Positions 35,060-43,726 of a DNA stretch of 64,000 nt are shown in pieces. The position numbers were made by a program, and so were the translations under genes. The stretch is from Reichenbachiella agarivorans. GTDB taxonomy: Bacteria > Bacteroidota > Bacteroidia > Cytophagales > Cyclobacteriaceae. The number at the start of each line of letters is the position of its first letter. Positions within the stretch are counted from its first letter, which is position 1. Location of the stretch: positions 3,565,501 through 3,629,500 of the forward strand of contig NZ_CP106679.1 of assembly GCF_025502585.1 (NCBI RefSeq). Direction: 5' to 3'. The notes under the pieces are model-generated. The model did no database searches. It was not told the DNA's origin and was given only the letters and a program-made list of their open reading frames with translations.

Positions 35060-37957
35060 CTACCTGCCCACAAGCACAAAAGCACCCCAATAATATGGGT
35101 CATTGTATTTGGTCTGCATGGATTTTTGTGCAGCGGTAAATGCATGTAATTTGGTCGCACCACTCAAGTAATGACTGTAAAAAGCAATCATAAAATCCTT
35201 GGTAGCTTGATCATCCACCTTCCAAAGACTATTGATGATGCTGGTGGCACCAGCCGACCTGAATGCACGTTGCAAGCCATAGACACCTTCTCCTGCATCA
35301 AAGTGCCCCAGTCCCGTTTCGCATGCGGATAAGACCACCAAATCTGTACCATCAAGAGCTAGATTCTGAGCCTCATAAGCGGTCAAAACTCCATCATGCG
35401 ACATGGGCAATTCATCTGCGGTATAGTAATTGACCACTCCCGCTAGCAACAACCCTGAATTGATCATGGCATTGAACATACGGTACTTTTCACTGGCATC
35501 ATTATCGGTTTTGTTCCAATAGCCGTGGGTAGCGATGTGCAAAATACTTGGATTTTCCAGGTCGTAGAGTACTTCTTCGGTTGCTTCTGATCCGAGATAA
35601 CTGCGCGTTTGAACCCGTTGTTTCTCCATTTCTCTTTTAACAGCCAAAATCTCCTCTTCCGTGCCAGGCAAATCTATAACACTCTGTTCGTCAAAATTGC
35701 CAATGAATGAACGAGTCTGGAGCTCGTCACTACTCAGTGGTTTGGTTGTTTCACCCTTTGTGTCATACGCTGGCCGACCTAACAAAACTGAATTTTTGGG
35801 CTTGATTGTTGACTCATCCTCTAGCAAATTGGCAGTACTAGTCACATATTGAATTTGTATTTCATCCAATAAATATTGGTTGCTTTCTCCATTTTTGAGT
35901 GTTGGCAGATTGATCAAATGGTAGATACCATCAGCAGAGAAATACACCTTTCGTATCCCTATCAACCGCTCCTGAATGGGTTTCCAATATTGATCATAGC
36001 TCCTGCTGTCATCCAGTCTTTGCTGAATGGTGTTTCGGTATAGGTTGTAATACTTGCCATCAAGGTCCTCTGCTGTAGCGGGCAAATAAACCACTTCTGG
36101 CTGTTGACTGTCTTTGCGGATGATGTAGGCAGCATAGTAGGCTTTGTCATCGTAGTAACGCTGATCTTTCCACTGAAACCTAGCAACCTCTATCGCTGCC
36201 TCGCCTTCTTGCAGCCTGTCTCGCACTTCTTTCCATCCAGGAGACGAAATAGTCAATAGCTCTTCATAGTTCTGAGTGAGTTGGACCAATTGATTTTCCA
36301 ATTGCTGTACCTCCGCTTGTAATTCATCCAGATTGATATCTGGTTTGTTTTCCTTACGATCCAATACTTTTATATCCTCTTGCTCCTCATGCTGCTGATA
36401 GGCACGGATCAGCAATTGTTTCTTGGCGAGCCATTGATTGTACCGTGCTATGATCTCAGGACTGTTGCTCTGTACGAATGTCTTCTTTCTCTTTTGCGTA
36501 CTTTTGAAGGAAATAGATTTGGTTAGCAAAAGATTGTCATAGACTTGTTCCAGTGCCTTGTTTTTCATGCTATTTTGGCTATCTATCAGGATGCGAACAA
36601 AAGAGTGATAATTGTTGTACCCATCTTTGAGCTTGCTATTGTAATAGGTCACAAAGGTTTTCTCTCCGAAGGTAAAAATCAAGTCATTGATCCACTCTTG
36701 GTTGACATGAAAGAGGTCTTTGTAAGTATCAAAAGCGGTCTCTAATTTTCTATCCCTGACGCAAAAAAAAGCATAGGTTGAAAAGGGACTTGTCGAGACA
36801 CTAAAGTCTTTTCGTGTCACTAGGTCCTTCAAGTAACTTTGATAAATGTCATGATAATCCTTGCCTCCCAAAAAACCAACAATACTCGCCCTACCCAATT
36901 CGGTAATACTCTCATCGGTTTTCAATCCATCATAATATTCATTGGTCTCTCGCAACAATTGATCTAGTGGTTTTGTAAAATCTGATTGTCTCCCAATTTG
37001 TGCCAAGAAAATATTATAAGAGGGATAGACATAGCTAGGTATTGGAGAATCAGGATATTTGGTATTGAAGCATAGATTGGAAGCCCGGATACTAGAGTCT
37101 GCAAGGTAGTATTCTTGTAGTGCCTGATCATAATTTCCAATCAGCTCGTAAGCGGTCGCTAACACAGAATGATAACTGGATTGTACAAAATTGCACTCGT
37201 CTGCAGACTGATCTGGATAGTTATCAAAAAGATTTTTTTGATCGATGATGTAGCTATGGTAGTCCCCAATCAAAAGAGAATAAAAGGATTGGGTATTGAG
37301 ATACTCCAATGTATAGCTCATAGTCCATAGCTCCGGTGACTCTTCTGACAATTTCTTCATCTTTGCGATGAGCTCTTCCACGAGATTGTACTCTCCCATC
37401 TTACAGAGATAATATGCATAGCCAGAGTAACTCCGGTATTCGTCAATGCCTAGCTCTGTATTCATGGCCTTCTCATAATATTTTCCTGCCATGGTCAATT
37501 CATTGAACAAACTCAATGCCCCTGCGACCATGTTGAGATTGTTGAAGGATTCAAATTCGGGATGCTTATCGAGGTATTTGGCGGCAGCTTTGGCTTGATC
37601 CTTTGACAGATACATCTCCAACAGATGTTTGGTCATCCATTCATCACTACCCTTAGAGCTTGGATTGTATCCATAGATCAGTTGATTAGCCTTCTCCATG
37701 AGATGATCAGCCTGCTTTTCGTTGACCACCTGAGTTTTGTAGATATTGGCCAATATCATGTAATTGGCAATCGTCTGCAGCACCTCTTCTTTCTCGACCA
37801 ATTCGTACATTTGCTTGGCAGCAGCCTGGGCCTCTGTAGAATTAACTGGATGGCTATAGACTACCGTCATCAGCTCATCATAATCCTCCTGTGTCTGGGA
37901 AAACGCGTACCTTGAAAACAACAAAAAGGCAATAAGTAAGTAAAAACGTAGATTCAT
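35060..37957 (-). CDS. Exported TPR-CHAT protein (caspase-like peptidase domain)
   Basis: About 965 aa from ATG 37957, which starts a good signal peptide (MNLRFYLLIAFLLFSRYAFSQ); ATG 37984 would place nine extra residues before it. The N-terminal ~450 residues are helical, TPR-like repeats; a coiled coil follows near 530-570 (LDELQAEVQQLENQLVQL). The C-terminal ~330 residues are a CHAT domain with the His of ILHIATHGYWN and the Cys of LVVLSACETGLG, then GVYGLQRAFRSAGA and SLWKVDD. CHAT domains are caspase-fold cysteine peptidases. An exported version should act in the periplasm or at the outer membrane. No partner gene is adjacent. Confidence 0.85.
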   Translation of the reverse strand: MNLRFYLLIAFLLFSRYAFSQTQEDYDELMTVVYSHPVNSTEAQAAAKQMYELVEKEEVLQTIANYMILANIYKTQVVNEKQADHLMEKANQLIYGYNPSSKGSDEWMTKHLLEMYLSKDQAKAAAKYLDKHPEFESFNNLNMVAGALSLFNELTMAGKYYEKAMNTELGIDEYRSYSGYAYYLCKMGEYNLVEELIAKMKKLSEESPELWTMSYTLEYLNTQSFYSLLIGDYHSYIIDQKNLFDNYPDQSADECNFVQSSYHSVLATAYELIGNYDQALQEYYLADSSIRASNLCFNTKYPDSPIPSYVYPSYNIFLAQIGRQSDFTKPLDQLLRETNEYYDGLKTDESITELGRASIVGFLGGKDYHDIYQSYLKDLVTRKDFSVSTSPFSTYAFFCVRDRKLETAFDTYKDLFHVNQEWINDLIFTFGEKTFVTYYNSKLKDGYNNYHSFVRILIDSQNSMKNKALEQVYDNLLLTKSISFKSTQKRKKTFVQSNSPEIIARYNQWLAKKQLLIRAYQQHEEQEDIKVLDRKENKPDINLDELQAEVQQLENQLVQLTQNYEELLTISSPGWKEVRDRLQEGEAAIEVARFQWKDQRYYDDKAYYAAYIIRKDSQQPEVVYLPATAEDLDGKYYNLYRNTIQQRLDDSRSYDQYWKPIQERLIGIRKVYFSADGIYHLINLPTLKNGESNQYLLDEIQIQYVTSTANLLEDESTIKPKNSVLLGRPAYDTKGETTKPLSSDELQTRSFIGNFDEQSVIDLPGTEEEILAVKREMEKQRVQTRSYLGSEATEEVLYDLENPSILHIATHGYWNKTDNDASEKYRMFNAMINSGLLLAGVVNYYTADELPMSHDGVLTAYEAQNLALDGTDLVVLSACETGLGHFDAGEGVYGLQRAFRSAGATSIINSLWKVDDQATKDFMIAFYSHYLSGATKLHAFTAAQKSMQTKYNDPYYWGAFVLVGR

Positions 37958-38104
37958 GTACTCAATATACGATGGACAATACAATGTCGAATTTATGATG
38001 AATTTCTAAGTCTATGGCAAAACTTTAACAAAGTTCTATCTTCAAACCAAATCACTTGTAGCCATGTGAGACTATTGATAAATTGTCCTTTGAATATCAA
38101 ATAA

Positions 38105-38674
38105 ATGAAAAACCGCCCAGAATTATACTTTGAGAATGACACAGCATGGAGAGAATGGTTGTCACAAAACCATGATCAAGCAGATGGCGCATACCTGATT
38201 TTTTACCGGGTGACATCTGAACAGCCCTCGATGCGTTGGGAAGAAGCGGTACGGGTGGCACTGTGCTACGGCTGGATTGATTCTACAGTCAAGAAAATCG
38301 ATGAAGACAAAAGGAGACAACTTTTCACACCACGCAAAGCCAAAAGTGCCTGGAGCAAAATCAATAAGACACACATCACAGAGCTCATTGAACTGGGGTT
38401 GATGCATGAGAGTGGATTAAAGGTCATAGAAAACGCAAAGGAAGATGGTACTTGGACCAGTTTGGATGATGTAGAAGAATTGACAATGCCTGATGATTTA
38501 CAAGCTGCATTTGAGACGAACCCAATCGCCTACTCACACTACGAAGCGTTCAGTCGAAGCTATCGAAAATCCTATCTCTACTGGCTCAACTCTGCCAAAC
38601 GACAAGAAACACGGGACAAACGCATCACGGAAATCATCAGATTATGTCAAGCCAATGTCAAGTCTAGAACATAA
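38105..38674 (+). CDS. YdeI/OmpD-associated family protein (OmdA-like)
   Basis: 189 aa. The family pattern is clear: an N-terminal segment EWLSQNHDQADGAYLIFYR, then WEEAVRVALCYGWIDSTVKKID, FTPRKAKSAWSKINK and a C-terminal SYRKSYLYWLNSAKRQETRDKRI block. YdeI-type proteins are described in resistance to antimicrobial peptides and as OmpD-associated, but the biochemical activity is not established. Soluble, no signal peptide. It is divergent from the CHAT gene, with about 150 bp between. Confidence 0.85.
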   Translation: MKNRPELYFENDTAWREWLSQNHDQADGAYLIFYRVTSEQPSMRWEEAVRVALCYGWIDSTVKKIDEDKRRQLFTPRKAKSAWSKINKTHITELIELGLMHESGLKVIENAKEDGTWTSLDDVEELTMPDDLQAAFETNPIAYSHYEAFSRSYRKSYLYWLNSAKRQETRDKRITEIIRLCQANVKSRT

Positions 38675-38702
38675 GAAATTTGTATTCTAGACCATGTACT
38701 GT

Positions 38703-39512
38703 CTATCCCTTTAACCTCACGTGGCTAAATTTAAGAATAGCTACGAAAAAGGTGCCTCCCAGTGTATTGCCAAGGGTGGCCCAAAGCTGAAAATGTAAGT
38801 AATCTGTGAAATGAATATCAGGGCTGGTGATCATGCCTGTAAAGACCTCAATAGAACCAACAATACAGTGGTGCAACCCAGCCACACCAATGATAGCGGT
38901 CACCATCGTAATGACCAGAATTCGGCTGATTGTTTCTTGAGAGGATGTAACCAACCAACCCAGCAAACCCATCATCCAGCCGGCAAGCAATGCGGAGAGC
39001 AGTATCACATCCCAATCATACGAAACCAAATGGTACGCCAAATCGTGAAATGCACTTGGCTCAATGAAGCCTACAGCTGGTCCGATTTTGGCTATTAAAA
39101 TGCTGAAAAGAAAACCTCCCAACAAGTTGCCACTATAAACCAATCCCCACAACAGAAAGATAGCCCTGAGTCTCACTGCCCCACGCAGCACTGGCAGTAT
39201 GGCCAAGGCTGTGTGCTCGGTAAACAATTCTGACCGACCAATGATTACAAAGATAAAACCTATCGGATAGCACAGTGCCAACACCAATTTCATGACATTG
39301 GGACTCAAATCCTGCCCAAACAAAGTGAGCATCGTCCCCATAAATAGCACACTAAAACCTATCTCCAACCCAGCAGTAAATGCCGACATAAACAATCCAA
39401 TATTGGATCTATTAAACTCCTTGAGACTGGTCTCTATTTGTTCTTCGAGGATTTCCTTGACTTCTTTAGGTTGTCCGGGTTGTGCACTTTCGTTCTTGAA
39501 TAACTTGATCAT
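38703..39512 (-). CDS. Formate/nitrite transporter (FNT) family channel
   Basis: 269 aa, six membrane segments after a charged N-terminal ~45 residues. Family marks are the SELFTEHTALAILPVLRG block in helix 2-3, YSGNLLGGFLFSILIAKIG in helix 3-4 and LGNTLGGTFFVA at the end. FNT proteins are pentameric channels for formate, nitrite, hydrosulfide or lactate. This subgroup is close to YfdC-type proteins of unknown substrate. Its 5' side holds an 8-bp simple repeat (39589-39636). Confidence 0.85.
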   Translation of the reverse strand: MIKLFKNESAQPGQPKEVKEILEEQIETSLKEFNRSNIGLFMSAFTAGLEIGFSVLFMGTMLTLFGQDLSPNVMKLVLALCYPIGFIFVIIGRSELFTEHTALAILPVLRGAVRLRAIFLLWGLVYSGNLLGGFLFSILIAKIGPAVGFIEPSAFHDLAYHLVSYDWDVILLSALLAGWMMGLLGWLVTSSQETISRILVITMVTAIIGVAGLHHCIVGSIEVFTGMITSPDIHFTDYLHFQLWATLGNTLGGTFFVAILKFSHVRLKG

Positions 39513-39588
39513 AGATGCTGTTTGGTTACAAAATCTACCACCAAGATACTAAGGTTAGTTGGTTTTCTGGTTGAACTGGTTTGACTCG

Positions 39589-39636
39589 TTTTCTGGTATT
39601 CTGGTTTTCTGGCTTTCTGGTTTTCTGGCTTTCTGG
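39589..39636. repeat. Simple-sequence repeat, six 8-bp units
   Basis: Units TTTTCTGG, TATTCTGG, TTTTCTGG, CTTTCTGG, TTTTCTGG and CTTTCTGG run head to tail; two diverged units lie just left (39563-39579). The tract sits 77-124 bp upstream of the FNT start and just past the cysteine hydrolase gene. Confidence 0.85.
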
Positions 39637-39673
39637 TTTTTAAACTTTCAACTTTACCTTATCGCCAATAATC

Positions 39674-40459
39674 TTACTCCAAATTGGCTCCTCTATGGAA
39701 TGACAATTCATCTGGATCCACTATATGTTCCTCTACACCTTGGAATCTACGTATGACTTCATCAGTGGATAATACCGAAGCATAGCGATTTTTGATACTG
39801 TTGATCGTACCTTGATGCAGCTCTGGTGTCACCGTGGTGCAAGCATCTTCTACCATAGTCACCAGATAGCCCAAATCGCATGCATCACGAATCGTTGTTT
39901 CTACACATTCGTTGGTATAGACCCCTGCTACGATCAGTTCATTGATTTTTAGATTTTGTAGGATGTAATTGATATTGGTTGATGAAAACACCCCAGAGGC
40001 CGTCTTGTTGACTATGATCTCATCCCCAAGGGGAGCTACTTCTGGCAGAAACTCTGCCTCTTTGGATCCTGGAGCCGCGAGGAGACCCAAACGCTTGTGA
40101 CCATTGCTGCGGTCGCGTCCGTCTTGCGTCATGGCTTGAATGCGTGTATGAATTACTTCAATGTTTTTCTCACGAAAAGTTTTCAACATGCGCTGAACAT
40201 TGGGCAACACATTGGCTTGTAGTGTGTCAAAATAATACTCCTGCTGCTCAATAGGAATACCAGAGGTCGTTACGTCTTGAAATACGCCGTAACCTTTGGC
40301 AGCATCCAAATACTGAATATCTATGATCAGTAACGCCACCTCATGATTATCCAAGTGTACTTGTCTCAGGCTAGACTGATCATTGACAAATTCCTGATAA
40401 TACCCTTCTAGTGGGTCAAGTGAATCTTCGGGTCTTAGGTCTCTATTTATTTTTATCAT
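39674..40459 (-). CDS. Isochorismatase-fold cysteine hydrolase (N-carbamoyl amidase-like)
   Basis: 261 aa from ATG 40459, which overlaps the stop of the M20 gene (ATGA, 40456-40459); a longer frame from 40534 lies inside that gene. The triad of the cysteine hydrolase family is visible: Asp in ALLIIDIQYLD, Lys in IIVNKTASGVF, and Cys in VAGVYTNECVETTIRDA. The family includes N-carbamoylsarcosine amidase, ureidoacrylate amidohydrolase (RutB) and isochorismatase. Being the last gene of a carbamoyl-handling operon favours hydrolysis of a ureido or carbamoyl compound. The substrate is inference. Confidence 0.8.
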   Translation of the reverse strand: MIKINRDLRPEDSLDPLEGYYQEFVNDQSSLRQVHLDNHEVALLIIDIQYLDAAKGYGVFQDVTTSGIPIEQQEYYFDTLQANVLPNVQRMLKTFREKNIEVIHTRIQAMTQDGRDRSNGHKRLGLLAAPGSKEAEFLPEVAPLGDEIIVNKTASGVFSSTNINYILQNLKINELIVAGVYTNECVETTIRDACDLGYLVTMVEDACTTVTPELHQGTINSIKNRYASVLSTDEVIRRFQGVEEHIVDPDELSFHRGANLE

Positions 40460-41700
40460 GGTATTTGTGCTATATCTATCAATGTATTGAGCATCAGATT
40501 CGCTCCAGTGTGTAAGTGATGCCAATCTGTCCATTCATGTGGAGAGTGACTCACTCCATTTTTACTTGGGACAAAAATCATGGCTATTGGTGCGATTTTA
40601 GCCACCATCTGTGCGTCGTGTGCTGCTCCACTGGGCATTATTTTATAGTTCAACGCGAGTTTCTTGGCATTGTTTACCAAATGCTTCTGCATGGCTTCAT
40701 CACATGCCACTGGATAAATCATGCTCGTTTCTACAAATTCAAATCTCAGTTGTCTGCGTCTGGCAATCGCCGAAAGTGCTTTGCGACAAGCATCCTTCAA
40801 TTCGTTCATTACTTCCAAACTCACATCTCGGGCATCAATACTGAAATCAACCTGACCCGGAACCGTATTGGCCGACCCAGGGTACAAAGCCACATTGCCA
40901 ATCGTGATTCGAGAGGCTTCTCCCCCATTTTCATCAATGATTCTGGGGATTTCGTGGGCAAAATCAGCCAAGCCCATAAATGCGTCCTTGCGCATATCCA
41001 TGGGAGTCGTACCCGCATGATTGGCAGCACCTACCAGCTGTACCTGCCACTTAAACAAACCCGTAATATCCGAAACGATACCTACAGAGAGATTTTCAAC
41101 ATCCAATACTGGCCCTTGCTCAATATGTAGTTCCAAATAGCTGTAAATGTCTTTTTTGGGACGAGAAGCAGACAAGGCTTGAAAGGGATCTACCCCCAGA
41201 GATCTCAATACTTCGGACAAATGCACACCATTCAAATCTACAGATTCCTCTATGATTCGAGGGTTAAGCTGTCCCGCAAAGGCTCTGGAACCAAACATGC
41301 CTCCAAACCGCCCTTCTTCGTCGCTGAATGCAATGACTTCCAGAGGGTATTTGGTTTCAATTCCTTGCTCTTTCAAGCAAATCAGACATTCCAACCCAAC
41401 CAAAACACCCAAAGCACCATCCAATGCACCTGCATTTGGCACAGTGTCTATGTGCGAACCAATGACCACAGCAGGCAAATCCTTGTTGGCTTCTGTTTCA
41501 TAGCGACCGATGATATTGAGTGCTTCGTCCCGTCTGGTTTTCAAGCCATATTGCTGCAACTGATCTTCCAGCCATTCACGCGCGACCAGTTCATCAGCAT
41601 TGAAAGCCATACGGTAGATACCACCATCCGCTTTTTTGCCAATCATGGCCAACTCATTGAAGTTGCTTTTGAATCGCTCAAAATCAATTTGTAAGGTCAT
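40456..41700 (-). CDS. M20 family Zn-dependent N-carbamoyl-amino acid / allantoate amidohydrolase
   Basis: 414 aa, the usual length of AllC/HyuC/beta-ureidopropionase-type M20 enzymes. Metal ligands are in GSHIDTVPNAGALDGALG (His and Asp) and SDEEGRFG (Glu); the substrate-side blocks GAANHAGTTPMDMRKDA and PSKNGVSHSPHEWT are typical. Such enzymes use two Zn or Mn ions to cleave N-carbamoyl amino acids, allantoate or ureidoglycolate to amine, ammonia and carbon dioxide. It is the seventh gene of the operon and translationally coupled to the cysteine hydrolase. The exact ureido substrate is unknown. Confidence 0.88.
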   Translation of the reverse strand: MTLQIDFERFKSNFNELAMIGKKADGGIYRMAFNADELVAREWLEDQLQQYGLKTRRDEALNIIGRYETEANKDLPAVVIGSHIDTVPNAGALDGALGVLVGLECLICLKEQGIETKYPLEVIAFSDEEGRFGGMFGSRAFAGQLNPRIIEESVDLNGVHLSEVLRSLGVDPFQALSASRPKKDIYSYLELHIEQGPVLDVENLSVGIVSDITGLFKWQVQLVGAANHAGTTPMDMRKDAFMGLADFAHEIPRIIDENGGEASRITIGNVALYPGSANTVPGQVDFSIDARDVSLEVMNELKDACRKALSAIARRRQLRFEFVETSMIYPVACDEAMQKHLVNNAKKLALNYKIMPSGAAHDAQMVAKIAPIAMIFVPSKNGVSHSPHEWTDWHHLHTGANLMLNTLIDIAQIP

Positions 41701-41742
41701 ACCACGTTGTTGTCTAACTATCTAATGTCTAACTTCTCAATA

Positions 41743-43725
41743 CTAGAGAGAAAGTTCTTTCCCTTCTATGAATTGTCTGTGTAAAATCTGCAATCCTAGA
41801 ATATGATTGACCAAAGCATCCTTTCTCACCAATGAGACAGGGTCTTTGTCATTTTGATATTCGGAAATAAATCTTTTCAATCTCCCCACATCAAACAAAC
41901 CTGATTGACGCAAAGTATCTTCGTTGATATATTCCTCAATCAATTCATTTAGCGCATTTTTCTTCTTTTCCTCGGTGTGAGCTGGTGGAGACATGAAGGC
42001 GAATTTTTCGCGTTCATACAGCACTTTGGGGAGGATATCCTTCATTGCCTCTCGCAACACCCACTTCTCTGTGTTGCCCTTGATGCGGTAGTGTGGCGGT
42101 ATCTCTCTGGCCATTTCTGCTACATGATGATCCAAAAATGCAGGTCTGGACTCCATAGAATTGGCCATGTCCACTCGGTCACCACCCCAGTTGAGAATCT
42201 GACATTCGAGCATCGTTTTGCTCCATGTATATTGTGCCTTGTCCAAGACATGTCGGTTTTTTAGTTGCTTAGGATCAAAGCTCTGTGCAATAGCTGCTAC
42301 TGGATCATAATCTTTGAGATCATCCAAAATATCATTGTGCAACAACGGTCTCGCAATCTCTAGGGTATTCATCCAAGGCTGGATCCAAGAAGGCGTAAAA
42401 CCACAGATGTCATCCATCACAGGATGTGAAATATGCTCTTCGGAGAGAATCGCTCCTTTAAACAATTTATTACTCTTCTCCATCAGCTCCTTGTAGCTAT
42501 CTACTTCCTCTTGGGTATGACCAGAGCCTTCCATGTTCTGATAGCCATACTTGAGCATGTCTCGCTTGAGTTGCGGATACCCGCCAAATAACTCGTCAGA
42601 GCCCTCTCCGGTCACGACAACTCTGTAGCCACATTCGTTTACCTTCTTGCTCATTTGCCACTTGGCTACACCCAGTGTGTTGTAAAAGGTTCTTTCCGAA
42701 TGATACACTGTTTTAAGGTAGTTTTCGCCATACAAATCTCCCGCTGCAAGGTTGATTTGCTCTTGATTCGAGCCTACACGATCTGCCATTTCTTTGGCAA
42801 TGTGCGCTTCATCATAATCCTTGTTGTCAAAACTGATCGTAAATGCCTGTACGGGTGATTGCTGCATCGATGAGGCCAATCCCAACATAGAGCAACTATC
42901 AATCCCTCCAGACAGGTAGCAACCCACAGGCACATCTGCTTCCAATCTATGCTCTACTGCCTCTACCAATTCCTCCTGCGTACGTCTAATATGGTATTCG
43001 GCTGACTTGCCCATGTCTCTGTCTTGCTCCTCTGGAAAATCCATGTCCCAGTATTTGTGGTCTTTGATATCCAAACTATCACCCTTGCGCTGGATGATCA
43101 GCATGTGTCCTGGTCTCAAAGCGTGGATGTCCTTGTATGCAGTAGTACCAGGTACCATGGTTTGCATCAACTGGTGCAACACTGCCTGGTTGTCAAATGC
43201 TCTTGGTACCTCTGGGTGAACCATCAATGCTTTGATTTCTGATCCCCAAAAGACATTCCCTTGGTTGATGTGGTAGAAAAGCGGCTTGACGCCAAACCTG
43301 TCTCTTACCAATATCAGACGTTCTTCATCCTCATCATACATCGCAATGGCAAACTCACCACGCAAATGCTTGACAAAGTCCAAACCATACTTCTGATACA
43401 AAGGCAAGGCGATCTCACTGTCACTTTTGGTCGTGAAGTCAAATCCTTCTAATCGCAGATTGGTTCTGATTCGCTTGTAATCATAAAACTCCCCATTGAC
43501 AGTCAGTACGTTCTTGTTTTCTCTCGCAAATAGTGGTTGACGCCCTGTTTCTAAATCAATAATCGACAAACGAGCATGTCCCATCGCCAGACCTTTGGCC
43601 TCATCGAGATGATAGCCATAGCCATCTGGTCCTCTGTGATAGAGCATGGCTGTCATTTTTGCTAAATTCTGAGGGGCTGATGATTCTAAAGCACCGGCTT
43701 TCCAATATCCTGTTATTCCACACAT
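41743..43725 (-). CDS. asnB: Asparagine synthase (glutamine-hydrolysing)-like amidotransferase
   Basis: 660 aa, longer than E. coli AsnB (~554). The start MCGITGYW exposes Cys2, the class II glutaminase nucleophile; LSIIDLETGRQPL and VNGEFYDY form its Gln pocket. The synthetase half has the PPi loop YLSGGIDSC and VVTGEGSDELFGGYP. It should transfer glutamine nitrogen to an adenylylated carboxylate, normally Asp. Start and upstream carbamoyltransferase stop are separated by one base, so the two are made together. Because the neighbours handle carbamoyl groups, an acceptor other than aspartate is possible. The gene symbol reflects the family only. Confidence 0.85.
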   Translation of the reverse strand: MCGITGYWKAGALESSAPQNLAKMTAMLYHRGPDGYGYHLDEAKGLAMGHARLSIIDLETGRQPLFARENKNVLTVNGEFYDYKRIRTNLRLEGFDFTTKSDSEIALPLYQKYGLDFVKHLRGEFAIAMYDEDEERLILVRDRFGVKPLFYHINQGNVFWGSEIKALMVHPEVPRAFDNQAVLHQLMQTMVPGTTAYKDIHALRPGHMLIIQRKGDSLDIKDHKYWDMDFPEEQDRDMGKSAEYHIRRTQEELVEAVEHRLEADVPVGCYLSGGIDSCSMLGLASSMQQSPVQAFTISFDNKDYDEAHIAKEMADRVGSNQEQINLAAGDLYGENYLKTVYHSERTFYNTLGVAKWQMSKKVNECGYRVVVTGEGSDELFGGYPQLKRDMLKYGYQNMEGSGHTQEEVDSYKELMEKSNKLFKGAILSEEHISHPVMDDICGFTPSWIQPWMNTLEIARPLLHNDILDDLKDYDPVAAIAQSFDPKQLKNRHVLDKAQYTWSKTMLECQILNWGGDRVDMANSMESRPAFLDHHVAEMAREIPPHYRIKGNTEKWVLREAMKDILPKVLYEREKFAFMSPPAHTEEKKKNALNELIEEYINEDTLRQSGLFDVGRLKRFISEYQNDKDPVSLVRKDALVNHILGLQILHRQFIEGKELSL

Positions 43726-43726
43726 A

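Noticed and set aside
35060-37957. Type III-E CRISPR/Craspase-like CHAT module
   Set aside because: The TPR-CHAT layout resembles it superficially, but the protein has a signal peptide and there are no gRAMP, Cas1 or CRISPR elements in the window.
41743-43725. Lasso peptide or other RiPP/beta-lactam cyclase in place of asparagine synthase
   Set aside because: The glutaminase half is intact (Cys2 and its pocket), and no precursor peptide, B1/B2 protease or related biosynthetic gene is found; the 40-aa ORF nearby is a membrane protein, not a precursor-like peptide.
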